Made by a program: the position numbers and the translations under genes. This document shows, in pieces, positions 16,674 to 25,952 of a stretch of 64,000 bases of DNA. The stretch covers positions 50,042-114,041 of the forward strand of contig KL662192.1 of NCBI GenBank assembly GCA_000733415.1. Reading direction: 5' to 3'. Numbering within the stretch: position 1 is the stretch's first letter; each line of letters starts with the position of its first letter. The DNA comes from [Leptolyngbya] sp. JSC-1. GTDB taxonomy: Bacteria; Cyanobacteriota; Cyanobacteriia; Elainellales; Elainellaceae. Below the pieces are notes generated by a model that worked only from the letters and a program-made list of their open reading frames with translations, did no database searches and was not told where the DNA came from.

Positions 16674-17570
16674 ATGACTGACGAAAATATTAGACAGATT
16701 GCGTTCTACGGCAAAGGCGGGATTGGTAAATCGACCACTTCGCAAAATACCATCGCTGGTTTAGCCGAGATAGGCGAGCGCATCATGATCGTTGGCTGTG
16801 ACCCCAAGGCCGATTCCACCCGCTTGATGCTGCACAGCAAAGCCCAAACCACGATTCTCCACTTGGCGGCTGAGCGTGGTGCTGTAGAAGATCTGGAAAT
16901 CGAAGAAGTGCTGCTGGAAGGGTATCTCGGCGTCCGTTGCGTTGAATCGGGCGGTCCGGAACCCGGTGTGGGATGCGCAGGCCGGGGTATCATCACCGCC
17001 ATCAACTTCCTAGAAGAAAACGGTGCCTACGAAGATCTAGATTTCGTATCCTACGACGTGTTGGGTGACGTTGTTTGCGGTGGTTTTGCGATGCCAATCC
17101 GGGAAGGTAAAGCCCAGGAAATCTACATCGTCACTTCCGGTGAAATGATGGCAATGTATGCGGCCAACAACATTGCTCGCGGTATTTTGAAGTATGCCCA
17201 CTCTGGCGGTGTGCGCTTGGGTGGTCTGATCTGCAACAGCCGCAAAGTAGACCGGGAGATTGAGCTAATCGAAACCCTGGCCGAGCGGTTGAACACCCAG
17301 ATGATTCACTTCGTCCCCCGCGACAATATTGTTCAACATGCTGAGTTGCGCCGCATGACCGTGATCGAATACGCACCCGGCAGCAACCAAGCCAACGAAT
17401 ATCGCACCCTCGCCAAGAAGATCAAAGAAAACACCAAGCTCACAATTCCGACGCCAATCACCATGGACGAGTTGGAAGAACTGCTGGTCGAATTCGGCAT
17501 CCTGGCCGGTGAAGAAGACTACCAAAAAGCAATCCAGTCTGGCACTAAGGCACCGGCTGGCGTTGTTTAG
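16674..17570 (+). CDS. nifH: Nitrogenase iron protein NifH (dinitrogenase reductase)
   Basis: A 298-residue homodimeric ATPase that passes electrons to NifDK and helps cofactor maturation. Walker A is GKGGIGKST near residue 10; the 4Fe-4S cysteines lie in GVGCAGRG and DVVCGGFAMPI; the arginine after the first cysteine is the known ADP-ribosylation site in other bacteria. A strong SD (AAAGGAGATTCTCCC) precedes the ATG. The 178-base gap from nifU shows no terminator and no TGAGTAC motif; a separate nifH promoter is possible but not visible. Confidence 0.98.
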   Translation: MTDENIRQIAFYGKGGIGKSTTSQNTIAGLAEIGERIMIVGCDPKADSTRLMLHSKAQTTILHLAAERGAVEDLEIEEVLLEGYLGVRCVESGGPEPGVGCAGRGIITAINFLEENGAYEDLDFVSYDVLGDVVCGGFAMPIREGKAQEIYIVTSGEMMAMYAANNIARGILKYAHSGGVRLGGLICNSRKVDREIELIETLAERLNTQMIHFVPRDNIVQHAELRRMTVIEYAPGSNQANEYRTLAKKIKENTKLTIPTPITMDELEELLVEFGILAGEEDYQKAIQSGTKAPAGVV

Positions 17571-17679
17571 TTTTAGGAGATGAGGGGTGTAGGGGTGTGG
17601 GCGTGGGCGAATCAGGGATGACAGGACGTTGTTCCGTACCCTGTTCTCCTTCTTCTCCTCCAAGCCCCCGATCCCATCC

Positions 17680-17735
17680 ACCCCTCACCCCTCACCCCTC
17701 ACCCCTCACCCCTCACCCCCTCCCCTCACCCTCCA
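17680..17735 (+). repeat. Heptamer tandem repeat (CCCTCAC) in the nifD leader
   Basis: About six CCCTCAC units in the nifH-nifD gap, ending some 27 bases before the nifD ATG. The nifD SD (GAGAGG) lies between repeat and start. Same unit and same sense orientation as the repeats before the Dps gene and nifE. Confidence 0.92.
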
Positions 17736-17762
17736 CCCTATCCTTTACCAGAGAGGCAGACT

Positions 17763-19256
17763 ATGACACCTCTAGAATCCAGTACGCTTGAAGAAAATTC
17801 TACTGTTGAGACGAAAGACGCGAAAGAACTGATTCAGGAAGTTCTGCAAGTCTATCCCGACAAAGCGAAGAAAAAGCGAGAAAAGCACCTGAATGTCTAT
17901 GAAGAAGGTAAGTCCGATTGCGGCGTTAAGTCGAATATCAAATCGGTTCCCGGTACAATGACCACGCGCGGTTGCGCCTATGCTGGCTCGAAGGGCGTGG
18001 TTTGGGGACCAGTCAAGGATATGATTCACATCAGCCACGGGCCGGTTGGCTGCGGCTACTACTCCTGGTCTGGTCGGCGCAATTACTACATTGGTACCAC
18101 CGGCATCGACACCTTTGGCACCATGCAGTTCACCTCCGACTTTCAGGAGCGGGACATTGTATTTGGCGGTGATAAAAAGCTGGCGAAGCTAATCACCGAA
18201 CTGGAAGAACTATTTCCGCTGAATCGCGGGATTTCCATCCAGTCTGAGTGCCCGATTGGTCTGATTGGCGATGATATTGAAGCAGTTGCTAAGAAATCGG
18301 CAAAAGAAATCGGCAAAACCGTAGTTCCAGTACGCTGTGAAGGGTTTCGGGGTGTCTCCCAGTCCCTCGGTCACCACATTGCCAACGACGCAGTTCGGGA
18401 TTGGGTATTTCCTCAACATGATAAAGAGAAGAAAGCAGGAAATATCCCAGAGGGCACTCCCTATGATGTTGCGATTATTGGTGACTACAACATTGGTGGA
18501 GATGCCTGGTCCAGTCGAATTCTGCTTGAAGAAATTGGCCTGCGGGTCGTCGCCCAATGGTCCGGCGATGGCACCCTGCACGAGATGATCAAAACTCCTT
18601 CAGTGAAGCTGAATCTCGTCCACTGCTACCGCTCGATGAACTACATCAGCCGCCACATGGAAGAAACCTACGGCATTCCCTGGTTAGAATACAACTTCTT
18701 TGGCCCGACCAAAATTGCCGAATCGCTGCGCGAAATTGCATCCAAATTCGACGAAACAATCCAGGCTAAAGCCGAGGAAGTGATTGCCAAATACCAAAAG
18801 CAAACCGATGAGGTAATCGCCAAGTACCGGCCCCGCCTAGAAGGTAAAACCGTTGCTCTGATGGTGGGTGGCCTGCGTCCTCGCCACGTTGTTCCCGCCT
18901 TCTACGACCTCGGCATGAAGCTAATCGGCACCGGCTACGAATTCGGCCACAACGACGACTACAAGCGCACCACCCACTATGTCGAAGACGGCACCCTGAT
19001 CTACGACGACGTATCAGCCTACGAATTCGAGCAATTTGTCAAAGAATTGCAACCCGATCTAATCGCCTCTGGCATCAAAGAAAAATACGTCTTCCAGAAA
19101 ATGGCACTCCCCTTCCGTCAAATGCACTCCTGGGATTACTCCGGTCCCTACCACGGCTACGACGGCTTCGCAATCTTCGCCCGCGACATGGATCTCGCCC
19201 TGAATAGCCCCACCTGGAGTTTGATTGGCGCACCGTGGAAGCAGATAGACGAGTAG
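17763..19256 (+). CDS. nifD: Nitrogenase MoFe protein alpha chain NifD
   Basis: A 497-residue alpha subunit of dinitrogenase. P-cluster ligands Cys71, Cys97 and Cys163 and FeMo-cofactor ligands Cys288 (LVHCYRSMNY) and His455 (RQMHSWDY) are all present, equivalent to Azotobacter Cys62, 88, 154, 275 and His442. The coding frame is continuous: there is no excision element of the kind that interrupts nifD in many heterocyst formers. It lies in nifH-nifD-nifK order with short-repeat-filled gaps. Confidence 0.98.
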   Translation: MTPLESSTLEENSTVETKDAKELIQEVLQVYPDKAKKKREKHLNVYEEGKSDCGVKSNIKSVPGTMTTRGCAYAGSKGVVWGPVKDMIHISHGPVGCGYYSWSGRRNYYIGTTGIDTFGTMQFTSDFQERDIVFGGDKKLAKLITELEELFPLNRGISIQSECPIGLIGDDIEAVAKKSAKEIGKTVVPVRCEGFRGVSQSLGHHIANDAVRDWVFPQHDKEKKAGNIPEGTPYDVAIIGDYNIGGDAWSSRILLEEIGLRVVAQWSGDGTLHEMIKTPSVKLNLVHCYRSMNYISRHMEETYGIPWLEYNFFGPTKIAESLREIASKFDETIQAKAEEVIAKYQKQTDEVIAKYRPRLEGKTVALMVGGLRPRHVVPAFYDLGMKLIGTGYEFGHNDDYKRTTHYVEDGTLIYDDVSAYEFEQFVKELQPDLIASGIKEKYVFQKMALPFRQMHSWDYSGPYHGYDGFAIFARDMDLALNSPTWSLIGAPWKQIDE

Positions 19257-19387
19257 ATGAGTGGATGGGTGGATAGGTAGATGGATAGATGAATAGATAA
19301 ATATACAAGTAGATGAGCAAACAGATAGGTGACTCGCCATCCCATCCCTACTCCTCCCTTCCCAAATTCCAAAGTCTCAACTCATTA

Positions 19388-19473
19388 CCCTCCACCCCCT
19401 ACCCCCTACCCCCTACCCCCTCACCCATCCACCCCCTACCCCCCACCCCTCACCCATCCACCCCCCACACAGG
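19388..19473 (+). repeat. C-rich imperfect tandem repeat in the nifK leader
   Basis: Units of CCCCCTA and ACCCATCC-type sequence fill most of the nifD-nifK gap up to about 12 bases before the nifK ATG. A different repeat (GATG/GATA-type, 19251-19310) lies directly after the nifD stop. The nifK SD (AGGAGACGATC) is kept intact between the C-rich tract and the start codon. Confidence 0.85.
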
Positions 19474-19481
19474 AGACGATC

Positions 19482-21020
19482 ATGACTCAAAACAATATTG
19501 ACAACATCAAAGACCATGCCCAGTTATTCCACCAGGATGAGTATCAGGAACTGTTTGCAAATAAGAAACAGTTTGAAGGCGGGCATGACCCGGATCTGGT
19601 TGCACAGACGGCGGAATGGACTAAGACCTGGGAATACCGGGAGAAGAACTTTGCCCGGGAAGCGCTAACCGTTAATCCAGCCAAAGCTTGCCAGCCACTA
19701 GGAGCAATTCTGGCTGCCGTTGGGTTTGAAGGAACTCTACCGTTTGTACATGGCTCGCAGGGGTGTGTCGCTTATTTTCGCTCTTACTTTACCCGCCATT
19801 TCAAAGAACCATTCTCAGCAGTATCATCTTCGATGACGGAAGATGCTGCAGTATTCGGCGGATTGAAGAACATGGTGGAAGGATTGGCAGTCTCCTACAA
19901 CCTGTATAAGCCCAAGATGATTGCGGTCTGTACCACCTGCATGGCCGAAGTGATTGGCGATGACCTGCAAGCCTTTATCAAAACATCGAAGGAAGAGGGA
20001 TCCGTGCCGCAGGACTTTCCTGTGCCCTATGCCCATACGCCTAGCTTCGTCGGGTCCCACATCACCGGCTACGACAATATGATCAAGGGGATTCTCTCGA
20101 ATCTGACCGAAGGCAAGAAGCAAGAAACCACCAACGGTAAGCTCAACTTGATTCCTGGGTTTGAGACCTACATCGGCAACCTGCGGGAAATTAAGCGGCT
20201 CGCCTCGGTGATGGGCATCGACTACACCCTGTTGGCCGACAACTCGGACTATCTAGATTCTCCCAACAACGGCAAATTCAACATGTACCCAGGTGGAACC
20301 AAACTAGCCGATGCTGCCGATTCGATCAACGCCGAAGCTACCATTGCCTTCCAAGCCTACTCCACCACCAAAACCCGTGAGTACATCGAAACCGAGTGGA
20401 AACAGAAAACCTATGTGACGCGCCCTGTGGGAATTCGCGGCACGGATGAGTTTCTGATGAAGCTGTCGGCCCTGACCGGCAAACCAATTCCGCAGGAGTT
20501 AGAAGATGAGCGGGGTCGTGCTGTCGATGCGCTGACCGATTCGCAAGCTTGGTTGCATGGTAAGAAAGTAGCGCTCTATGGCGATCCAGACTTGGTGGTC
20601 GGCTTAGTGCAGTTCCTGTTAGAAGTCGGTGCCGAACCCATTCACATTGTAGTGACCAACAGCAACGAAGCCTTTGAAACAGAACTGCGGGCACTGCTAG
20701 ACTCTAGCCCGTTTGGGGCCGGTGCTACCATTTGGGGTGGCAAAGACTTGTGGCACCTGCGCTCTCTGCTATTCACCGAACCCGTTGACTTCTTCATCGG
20801 CAATTCCTACGGCAAATACCTCTGGCGCGACACCCACACCCCAATTGTGCGGATCGGCTACCCGATCTTCGACCGCCACCACCTGCACCGCTATGCCACC
20901 TACGGCTATCAGGGCACGATCAACCTGCTTAACTGGATCGTCAACACGATTCTAGACGAACTCGATCGCAACACCATCATTCCGGCCAAAACCGACATCT
21001 CCTACGATCTGATTCGCTAA
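19482..21020 (+). CDS. nifK: Nitrogenase MoFe protein beta chain NifK
   Basis: A 512-residue beta subunit. P-cluster ligands Cys70, Cys95 and Cys153 are present (AKACQPLG, GSQGCVAYFR, TTCMAEVIGD). The frame runs upstream to 19329, but that part is translated tandem repeat (proline and threonine runs); the ATG at 19482 has a clear SD and matches the usual N-terminus. Pairs with NifD in the alpha2-beta2 protein where nitrogen is reduced. Confidence 0.97.
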   Translation: MTQNNIDNIKDHAQLFHQDEYQELFANKKQFEGGHDPDLVAQTAEWTKTWEYREKNFAREALTVNPAKACQPLGAILAAVGFEGTLPFVHGSQGCVAYFRSYFTRHFKEPFSAVSSSMTEDAAVFGGLKNMVEGLAVSYNLYKPKMIAVCTTCMAEVIGDDLQAFIKTSKEEGSVPQDFPVPYAHTPSFVGSHITGYDNMIKGILSNLTEGKKQETTNGKLNLIPGFETYIGNLREIKRLASVMGIDYTLLADNSDYLDSPNNGKFNMYPGGTKLADAADSINAEATIAFQAYSTTKTREYIETEWKQKTYVTRPVGIRGTDEFLMKLSALTGKPIPQELEDERGRAVDALTDSQAWLHGKKVALYGDPDLVVGLVQFLLEVGAEPIHIVVTNSNEAFETELRALLDSSPFGAGATIWGGKDLWHLRSLLFTEPVDFFIGNSYGKYLWRDTHTPIVRIGYPIFDRHHLHRYATYGYQGTINLLNWIVNTILDELDRNTIIPAKTDISYDLIR

Positions 21021-21130
21021 TGCATCTGCGGGCGGGTTTCACAGATAAATTGTCAACCCAATCAATTTTCTCAATAAATCCGCCCTTACATTTCAAATCC
21101 ACATCCTATCGATTCACCATCCCATTTTCT

Positions 21131-21433
21131 ATGTCTACACTCTTTCATCACCTCAACTCAAGAGGGCACCCCGATCTCGATCTGCTCGCCCCTCTACGAC
21201 AATGGTTGGACCATTTCGAAATCCACAACAACCGCTTGGCACACCTAATCTGCCATCTGATCCCCTGTAGCTGCCCCTTTGAACGCGATATTTCCCTACT
21301 CGGCAAAACTCTACACATTCCTGCCCTCTGCAAACTCAACCCCCTCTACAACGAATTCATTACTCTTCGATTTCGCGCCCTCAGCTATCTCTCCGATACA
21401 TGCGGCGAAGACATTACCAAATACATCTGTTGA
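21131..21433 (+). CDS. Mo-dependent nitrogenase C-terminal-family protein
   Basis: A 100-residue protein of the family called 'Mo-dependent nitrogenase, C-terminal' found in cyanobacteria (PLRQWLDHFEIHNNRLAHLICHLIPCSCPFERDI, then HIPALCKLNPLYNEFITLRFRALSYL). Function unknown. It lies between nifK and nifE. The frame extends back to the nifK stop, but the family fits the ATG at 21131. Conserved cysteines and histidines (HLICHLIPCSCPF) could bind metal; that is inference. Confidence 0.85.
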   Translation: MSTLFHHLNSRGHPDLDLLAPLRQWLDHFEIHNNRLAHLICHLIPCSCPFERDISLLGKTLHIPALCKLNPLYNEFITLRFRALSYLSDTCGEDITKYIC

Positions 21434-21543
21434 AAATTCTGAATTTTGAGTTTTGAGTTTTGAATTCAGCACTTAGCTCAAAACTACTCACCCTAACGCC
21501 TACAGCGACGCTACGCATGGGCAACACCTGTCCGCAGGACATA

Positions 21544-21650
21544 CCACCCCCTCACCCCTCACCCCTCACCCCTCACCCTCACCCCTTCACCCTTCACCCT
21601 TCACCCTTCACCCTTCACCCTTCACCCCTTCACCCCTCACCCCTTCCCCC
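21544..21650 (+). repeat. Long C-rich tandem repeat abutting the nifE start codon
   Basis: About 107 bases made of two heptamers in series: CCCCTCA about five times, then CACCCTT about seven times, then mixed C-rich units running right up to the nifE ATG at 21651. The longest short-repeat tract in the window. No purine-rich SD is left in front of nifE. Confidence 0.95.
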
Positions 21651-23039
21651 ATGAAACTCACTCAAGGCAAAATCAACGAACTCCTGAGCGAGTCAGCTTG
21701 TGAACATAACCACAAGAAGGACGGCAAAGGTAAGAATAAATCCTGTACCCAACAGGCCCAACCCGGTGCAGCCCAAGGCGGATGCGCCTTTGATGGAGCC
21801 ATGATCGCGCTGGTACCCATCACCGACGCAGCCCATCTAGTGCACGGTCCAATTGCCTGTGCCGGCAATTCCTGGGGCAGTCGCGGTAGCCTTTCCTCCG
21901 GACCTACACTCTACAAAATGGGCTTCACTACCGACCTGACCGAAAACGATGTGATCTTTGGTGGGGAAAAGCGGCTCTACAAAGCGATTCTAGAAGTGCA
22001 GCAGCGCTACAATCCGGCTGCCATTTTCGTTTACTCGACCTGCGTTACAGCCCTGATTGGAGATGATCTGGATGCAGTTTGTCAGAAAGCAACCGAGAAA
22101 ATCGGTACACCCGTGATTCCAGTCAATTCTCCTGGCTTCATTGGCAGCAAGAATCTCGGCAACCGCGTCGGTGGCGAAGCCCTGTTAGAGTACGTAGTCG
22201 GCACCCGCGAACCCGAATATACCACGCCCTACGACATTAATTTAATTGGCGAATACAACATTGCCGGAGAACTGTGGGGTGTATTGCCCTTATTCGAGAA
22301 ATTGGGCATCCGCGTCCTGGCTCAAATTACCGGCGATGGCCGTTATCGAGATATTGCCGCTGCCCATCGGGCCAAACTCAACGTGATGATTTGCTCAAAA
22401 GCGTTGATCAACATGGCACGTACAATGGAGGAACAATACGGCATCCCTTACATTGAAGAATCCTTCTACGGTATAGAAGACATGAATCGCTGCCTGCGGA
22501 ACATTGCCGCCAAACTAGGCGATACAGACTTACAACAGCGAGTTGAACAGCTAATTACCGCAGAAACGAATCAATTAGATCAGGCCCTTGCTCCCTACCG
22601 CGCCAAACTAAAAGGCAAACGAGTCGTACTCTACACCGGCGGCGTCAAAAGCTGGTCGATCATCTCTGCCGCTAAAGATCTAGGCATAGAAGTCTGCGCC
22701 ACCAGCACCAAAAAAAGCACCGAAGAAGACAAAGCCCGCATCAAAGAACTGCTTGGTAAAGACGGCATCATGCTGGAAAAAGGCAATGCCCAAGAACTAC
22801 TGCGCGTCATCGCCCAAACCAAAGCCGACATGCTGATCGCCGGTGGCCGCAACCAATACACCGCCCTCAAAGCCAGAATTCCCTTCCTCGACATCAACCA
22901 AGAACGCCATCACCCCTATGCAGGCTACATCGGCATGGTCGAAATGGCCCGCGAACTCGAAGAAGCCCTCTACAGCCCCGTCTGGTCCCAAGTCCGCAAA
23001 CCAGCCCCATGGGACAACAGTTCGAGTGTTGAGTGTTGA
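21651..23039 (+). CDS. nifE: FeMo-cofactor scaffold NifE
   Basis: A 462-residue NifD homologue that forms the NifEN scaffold on which NifB-co is turned into FeMo-cofactor. Cysteines equivalent to the P-cluster set are present (GGCAFDG, GPIACAGNSWG, YSTCVTALIGDD). The N-terminus has a lysine-, histidine- and cysteine-containing segment (CEHNHKKDGKGKNKSC). The ATG at 21651 follows the C-rich repeat without an SD. Its stop (TGA, 23037-23039) lies in a small TGAGTGT repeat. Confidence 0.96.
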   Translation: MKLTQGKINELLSESACEHNHKKDGKGKNKSCTQQAQPGAAQGGCAFDGAMIALVPITDAAHLVHGPIACAGNSWGSRGSLSSGPTLYKMGFTTDLTENDVIFGGEKRLYKAILEVQQRYNPAAIFVYSTCVTALIGDDLDAVCQKATEKIGTPVIPVNSPGFIGSKNLGNRVGGEALLEYVVGTREPEYTTPYDINLIGEYNIAGELWGVLPLFEKLGIRVLAQITGDGRYRDIAAAHRAKLNVMICSKALINMARTMEEQYGIPYIEESFYGIEDMNRCLRNIAAKLGDTDLQQRVEQLITAETNQLDQALAPYRAKLKGKRVVLYTGGVKSWSIISAAKDLGIEVCATSTKKSTEEDKARIKELLGKDGIMLEKGNAQELLRVIAQTKADMLIAGGRNQYTALKARIPFLDINQERHHPYAGYIGMVEMARELEEALYSPVWSQVRKPAPWDNSSSVEC

Positions 23040-23045
23040 GTGTTG

Positions 23046-23098
23046 AATTTAGCACCCCTCACCCCCTCACCCCCTACCCCCTCACCCCCTACCCCCAT
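23046..23098 (+). repeat. C-rich tandem repeat in the nifN leader
   Basis: Units of CACCCCCT and ACCCCCT type run from just after the nifE stop to about seven bases before the nifN ATG. A TGAGTGT unit is repeated three times just before it (23020-23045), overlapping the nifE end. nifN has no recognisable SD. Confidence 0.88.
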
Positions 23099-23104
23099 TT
23101 CCTC

Positions 23105-24409
23105 ATGGCCACCATCACCACTCCCCGCAAATCCATCGCAGTCAATCCGCTGAAGCAAAGCCAACCCCTCGGTGCCGCCTTAGCCTTTCTGGGTTTGAAA
23201 GGTATGATGCCTTTATTCCACGGGTCGCAGGGCTGTACGGCCTTCGCCAAAGTGATGCTAGTACGTCATTTCCGGGAGGCGATTCCTCTATCGACCACAG
23301 CCATGACTGAGGTGAGCACCATTCTGGGTGGAGAAGAGAACGTCGAACAGGCGATTTTGACGTTAGTAGAAAAATCCCATCCGGAAATTATCGGACTATG
23401 TACCACCGGATTAACCGAAACTCGCGGCGATGACATGATTGGTATTCTCCAAACCATTCGCAAGCGCCATCCTGAACTGCATGATTTACCTATTGTTTTT
23501 GCTTCTACTCCAGATTTTCGAGGTGCATTACAAGACGGATTTGCAGTAGCAGTAGAAAGTCTAGTCAAAACCCTGCCCCAACCGGGCGAAACCCGCCCCA
23601 ATCAGATTACGCTGCTGATTAGCTCCGCCTTTGCTCCCGGAGATGTGCAGGAAATCAAGGAAATTGTCGCAGCATTCGACTTGAGTGCGGTTGTAGTTCC
23701 TGATTTATCTCTTTCACTAGATGGTCATTTAGACGAGTCCGCCCAAACCGTCACCAGTGGTGGCACAACCCTGGCGGAATTGCGAGAAATCGGCAGTTCA
23801 GTTTATACGCTGGCCCTGGGGGAAAGTATGCGAGCAGCCGCAGCAGCCCTTCAGTCCCAGTTTGGCATTCCCTATGAAGTCTTCCCCAACCTCAGCAATC
23901 TGGACACTGTAGACAGCTTTTTAGAAGGATTAGCAGACCTGAGCGGCCTGCCTGTACCAGAACGCTATCGCCGTCAGCGCAAACAGTTGCAAGATGCCAT
24001 GCTGGATACCCACTTCTTCTTTGGCCGCAAACAGGTAGCTCTGGCGCTAGAGCCCGATCTACTTTGGTCAACCGTACATTTTTTGCAAAGCATGGGAGCC
24101 GATGTGCAGGCCGCCGTCACAACCACCAAATCGCGCCTGCTGGAACAGCTCCCCATTGAAACCGTAACAATTGGCGATCTAGAAGACTTTGAGCAGCTCG
24201 CAATCGGATCAGATTTGTTGATTGGCAACTCTCACATGGCAACAATCAGCCAGCGACTCCAGATTCCGCTCTATCGTCTCGGATTTCCAATTTTCGATCG
24301 CCTTGGTAACGGCCAGCGCTGCACCGTCGGCTATCGCGGTGTGATGCAACTGTTGTTTGACCTCGGCAATTTGTTTTTAGAACAGGAGGAAGCACACGTA
24401 AAACACTAA
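23105..24409 (+). CDS. nifN: FeMo-cofactor scaffold NifN
   Basis: A 434-residue NifK homologue, partner of NifE in the cofactor-assembly scaffold. Features: LKQSQPLGAALAFLGLKGMMPLFHGSQGCTAFAKVML, the TTGLTETRGDD stretch, and a C-terminal GNSHMATISQRLQIPLYRLGFPIFD. The frame runs back to 23033 through translated repeat, so the ATG at 23105 is preferred. nifX follows 22 bases downstream. Confidence 0.95.
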   Translation: MATITTPRKSIAVNPLKQSQPLGAALAFLGLKGMMPLFHGSQGCTAFAKVMLVRHFREAIPLSTTAMTEVSTILGGEENVEQAILTLVEKSHPEIIGLCTTGLTETRGDDMIGILQTIRKRHPELHDLPIVFASTPDFRGALQDGFAVAVESLVKTLPQPGETRPNQITLLISSAFAPGDVQEIKEIVAAFDLSAVVVPDLSLSLDGHLDESAQTVTSGGTTLAELREIGSSVYTLALGESMRAAAAALQSQFGIPYEVFPNLSNLDTVDSFLEGLADLSGLPVPERYRRQRKQLQDAMLDTHFFFGRKQVALALEPDLLWSTVHFLQSMGADVQAAVTTTKSRLLEQLPIETVTIGDLEDFEQLAIGSDLLIGNSHMATISQRLQIPLYRLGFPIFDRLGNGQRCTVGYRGVMQLLFDLGNLFLEQEEAHVKH

Positions 24410-24431
24410 TGATATCGAGGAGGAACATCCA

Positions 24432-24842
24432 ATGAAAATTGCCTTCACAACTAGCGACAACATTCACGTTAACGCCCACTTTGGTTCAGCTCGAAAAATT
24501 GATGTCTATGAGATAGATCAAGCCGGATACAGCTTTGTAGAAACCCTGCGGTTCGACGGCAACCTCAATGAAGATGGCAACGAAGACAAGCTACTGCCCA
24601 AAATTGAAGCTCTGCATGACTGCACGATTGTGTATGTCTCGACCATTGGCGGTAGTGCAGCCGCCCGTTTGATTAAACAGCGCATTACCCCGATCAAAGC
24701 GCAATCAGAAGATCAGGAAATTACCGACCTATTGACCAAACTGGTGCAAACCCTGAACGGTAGTCCTCCCCCCTGGCTGAGAAAAGCCCTGCTACAACGT
24801 AACCCCAACTTTGATCAAACCGAGGAAGAAGTACCTGTATGA
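24432..24842 (+). CDS. nifX: FeMo-cofactor carrier protein NifX
   Basis: A 136-residue NifX-type protein: MKIAFTTSDNIHVNAHFGSARKIDVYEI, then IGGSAAARLIKQRITPIK. It binds NifB-co or VK-cluster and passes it to NifEN. Strong SD (GAGGAGGAACATCC). Its stop overlaps the next start (ATGA). The same fold occurs at the C-terminus of NifB and in the NafY-like gene at 28189, so three carriers are encoded here. Confidence 0.95.
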   Translation: MKIAFTTSDNIHVNAHFGSARKIDVYEIDQAGYSFVETLRFDGNLNEDGNEDKLLPKIEALHDCTIVYVSTIGGSAAARLIKQRITPIKAQSEDQEITDLLTKLVQTLNGSPPPWLRKALLQRNPNFDQTEEEVPV

Positions 24843-25312
24843 CTACAACTCAAACTACCAGCTCGACAGCAACTGAACCAGTAATCAGCCCCTTTCTAAA
24901 GGCAATTGTGCAGCAGGTTCGCGCCAATGATCCCTACGGCACCTACCGCAACTGGTCCGATGAATTACTGCTCAAGCCCTATGTGGTCAGCAAAACCCAG
25001 AAACGCGAAATCTCGGTTGAAGGCGAGGTAGATCCCATCACCAAAGGACGTATCCTGGCCTTTTATCGAGCTATTGCCCACCAGATCGAATCAGAAACCG
25101 GCCTCTTGTGTCAGGTCGTGATCGACTTAAGCCACGAAGGATTCGGCTGGGCACTTGTGTTCTCTGGCCGTCTGCTGCTAGTAGCCCGCACCCTACGAGA
25201 TGCCCAACGGTTTGGCTTCGACTCGTTGGACAAGCTAGAAACCGAAGGCGACAGGCTGATCCAAACGGCAGTCGGTTTAGCCAATCGTTTTCCTGAAGTC
25301 GGTAAACTCTAG
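24839..25312 (+). CDS. NifX-associated nitrogen fixation protein (DUF269)
   Basis: A 157-residue DUF269 protein (PFLKAIVQQVRANDPYGTYRNW, then KGRILAFYRAIAHQIESETG). The family almost always lies next to nifX in diazotrophs; biochemical role not settled. Start overlaps the nifX stop by four bases, so translation is probably coupled. Confidence 0.92.
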   Translation: MTTTQTTSSTATEPVISPFLKAIVQQVRANDPYGTYRNWSDELLLKPYVVSKTQKREISVEGEVDPITKGRILAFYRAIAHQIESETGLLCQVVIDLSHEGFGWALVFSGRLLLVARTLRDAQRFGFDSLDKLETEGDRLIQTAVGLANRFPEVGKL

Positions 25313-25322
25313 GGGAAAATTC

Positions 25323-25544
25323 ATGACACAAACCGCACAAACAACCAGCATTGAGAAAGTCAAAACCCAAATCAAACGGCTAACCAGCAAAGCCGGACAG
25401 ATGAAGATGGATCTGCACGATCTGACCGAAGGGTTGCCCACCGACTACGAGCGTTTAGTTGATGCCGCCACCGAAACCTACCAAATCTATCGCCAGATCG
25501 ATCAACTCAAAACTCAGCTCAAGCAATTGGAGCAAAACTCATGA
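25323..25544 (+). CDS. CCE_0567 family (DUF683) small nif protein
   Basis: A 73-residue helical hairpin protein (VKTQIKRLTSKAGQMKMDLHDLTEGLPTDYERL). The family member from Cyanothece, CCE_0567, was crystallised as a metal-binding protein. Highly conserved in nif clusters, role unclear. Overlaps the nifW start by four bases (ATGA). Confidence 0.9.
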   Translation: MTQTAQTTSIEKVKTQIKRLTSKAGQMKMDLHDLTEGLPTDYERLVDAATETYQIYRQIDQLKTQLKQLEQNS

Positions 25545-25858
25545 CTAGAACCCTAGCTGAATTTCATCAATTGGTAAATGCAGAAGATTACCTAGCATTC
25601 TTCGGTCTGCCCTACGATCCAACATTCGTCAATGTAAATCGCCTGCATATCCTACAAAAATTCTCCACCCTAATCAAAGCTATTGATGCAAAATTCCCAG
25701 ACTTGAACGACACCGAAAAACTAGAACGTTACCAAGCCGCCCTACAACAAGCCTACAACACCTTCACTACCTCTTCCCCCCTAACCGAAAAGCTGTTCAA
25801 AGTATTCAACGAAAAACCACCCAACCTAGTCCTACTCTCAGAAATTGGCACCGATTAA
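25541..25858 (+). CDS. nifW: Nitrogenase stabilising/protective protein NifW
   Basis: A 105-residue NifW (FHQLVNAEDYLAFFGLPYDPTFVNVNRLHILQKF). NifW binds the MoFe protein during maturation and is linked to oxygen protection. Coupled to the preceding DUF683 gene by an ATGA overlap. hesA follows after a gap of about 94 bases. Confidence 0.93.
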   Translation: MTRTLAEFHQLVNAEDYLAFFGLPYDPTFVNVNRLHILQKFSTLIKAIDAKFPDLNDTEKLERYQAALQQAYNTFTTSSPLTEKLFKVFNEKPPNLVLLSEIGTD

Positions 25859-25952
25859 TCAAACCACCCTACGGGCAACCTTACCCATCCACCCATCCAC
25901 CGTTCGGCTGAGCCGCTCACGGCGAAGCCTATCCACCCCTAGGAGAACCAAC

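Noticed and set aside
17763..19256. Excision element in nifD
   Set aside because: The frame is continuous from start to stop and no recombinase gene is present.
19329..19481. Long N-terminus for NifK
   Set aside because: It is translated tandem repeat; the ATG at 19482 has an SD and fits the family.
21544..21650. CRISPR-like repeats in the nif leaders
   Set aside because: Units are 7-8 bases in direct tandem without spacers, and no cas gene is near.
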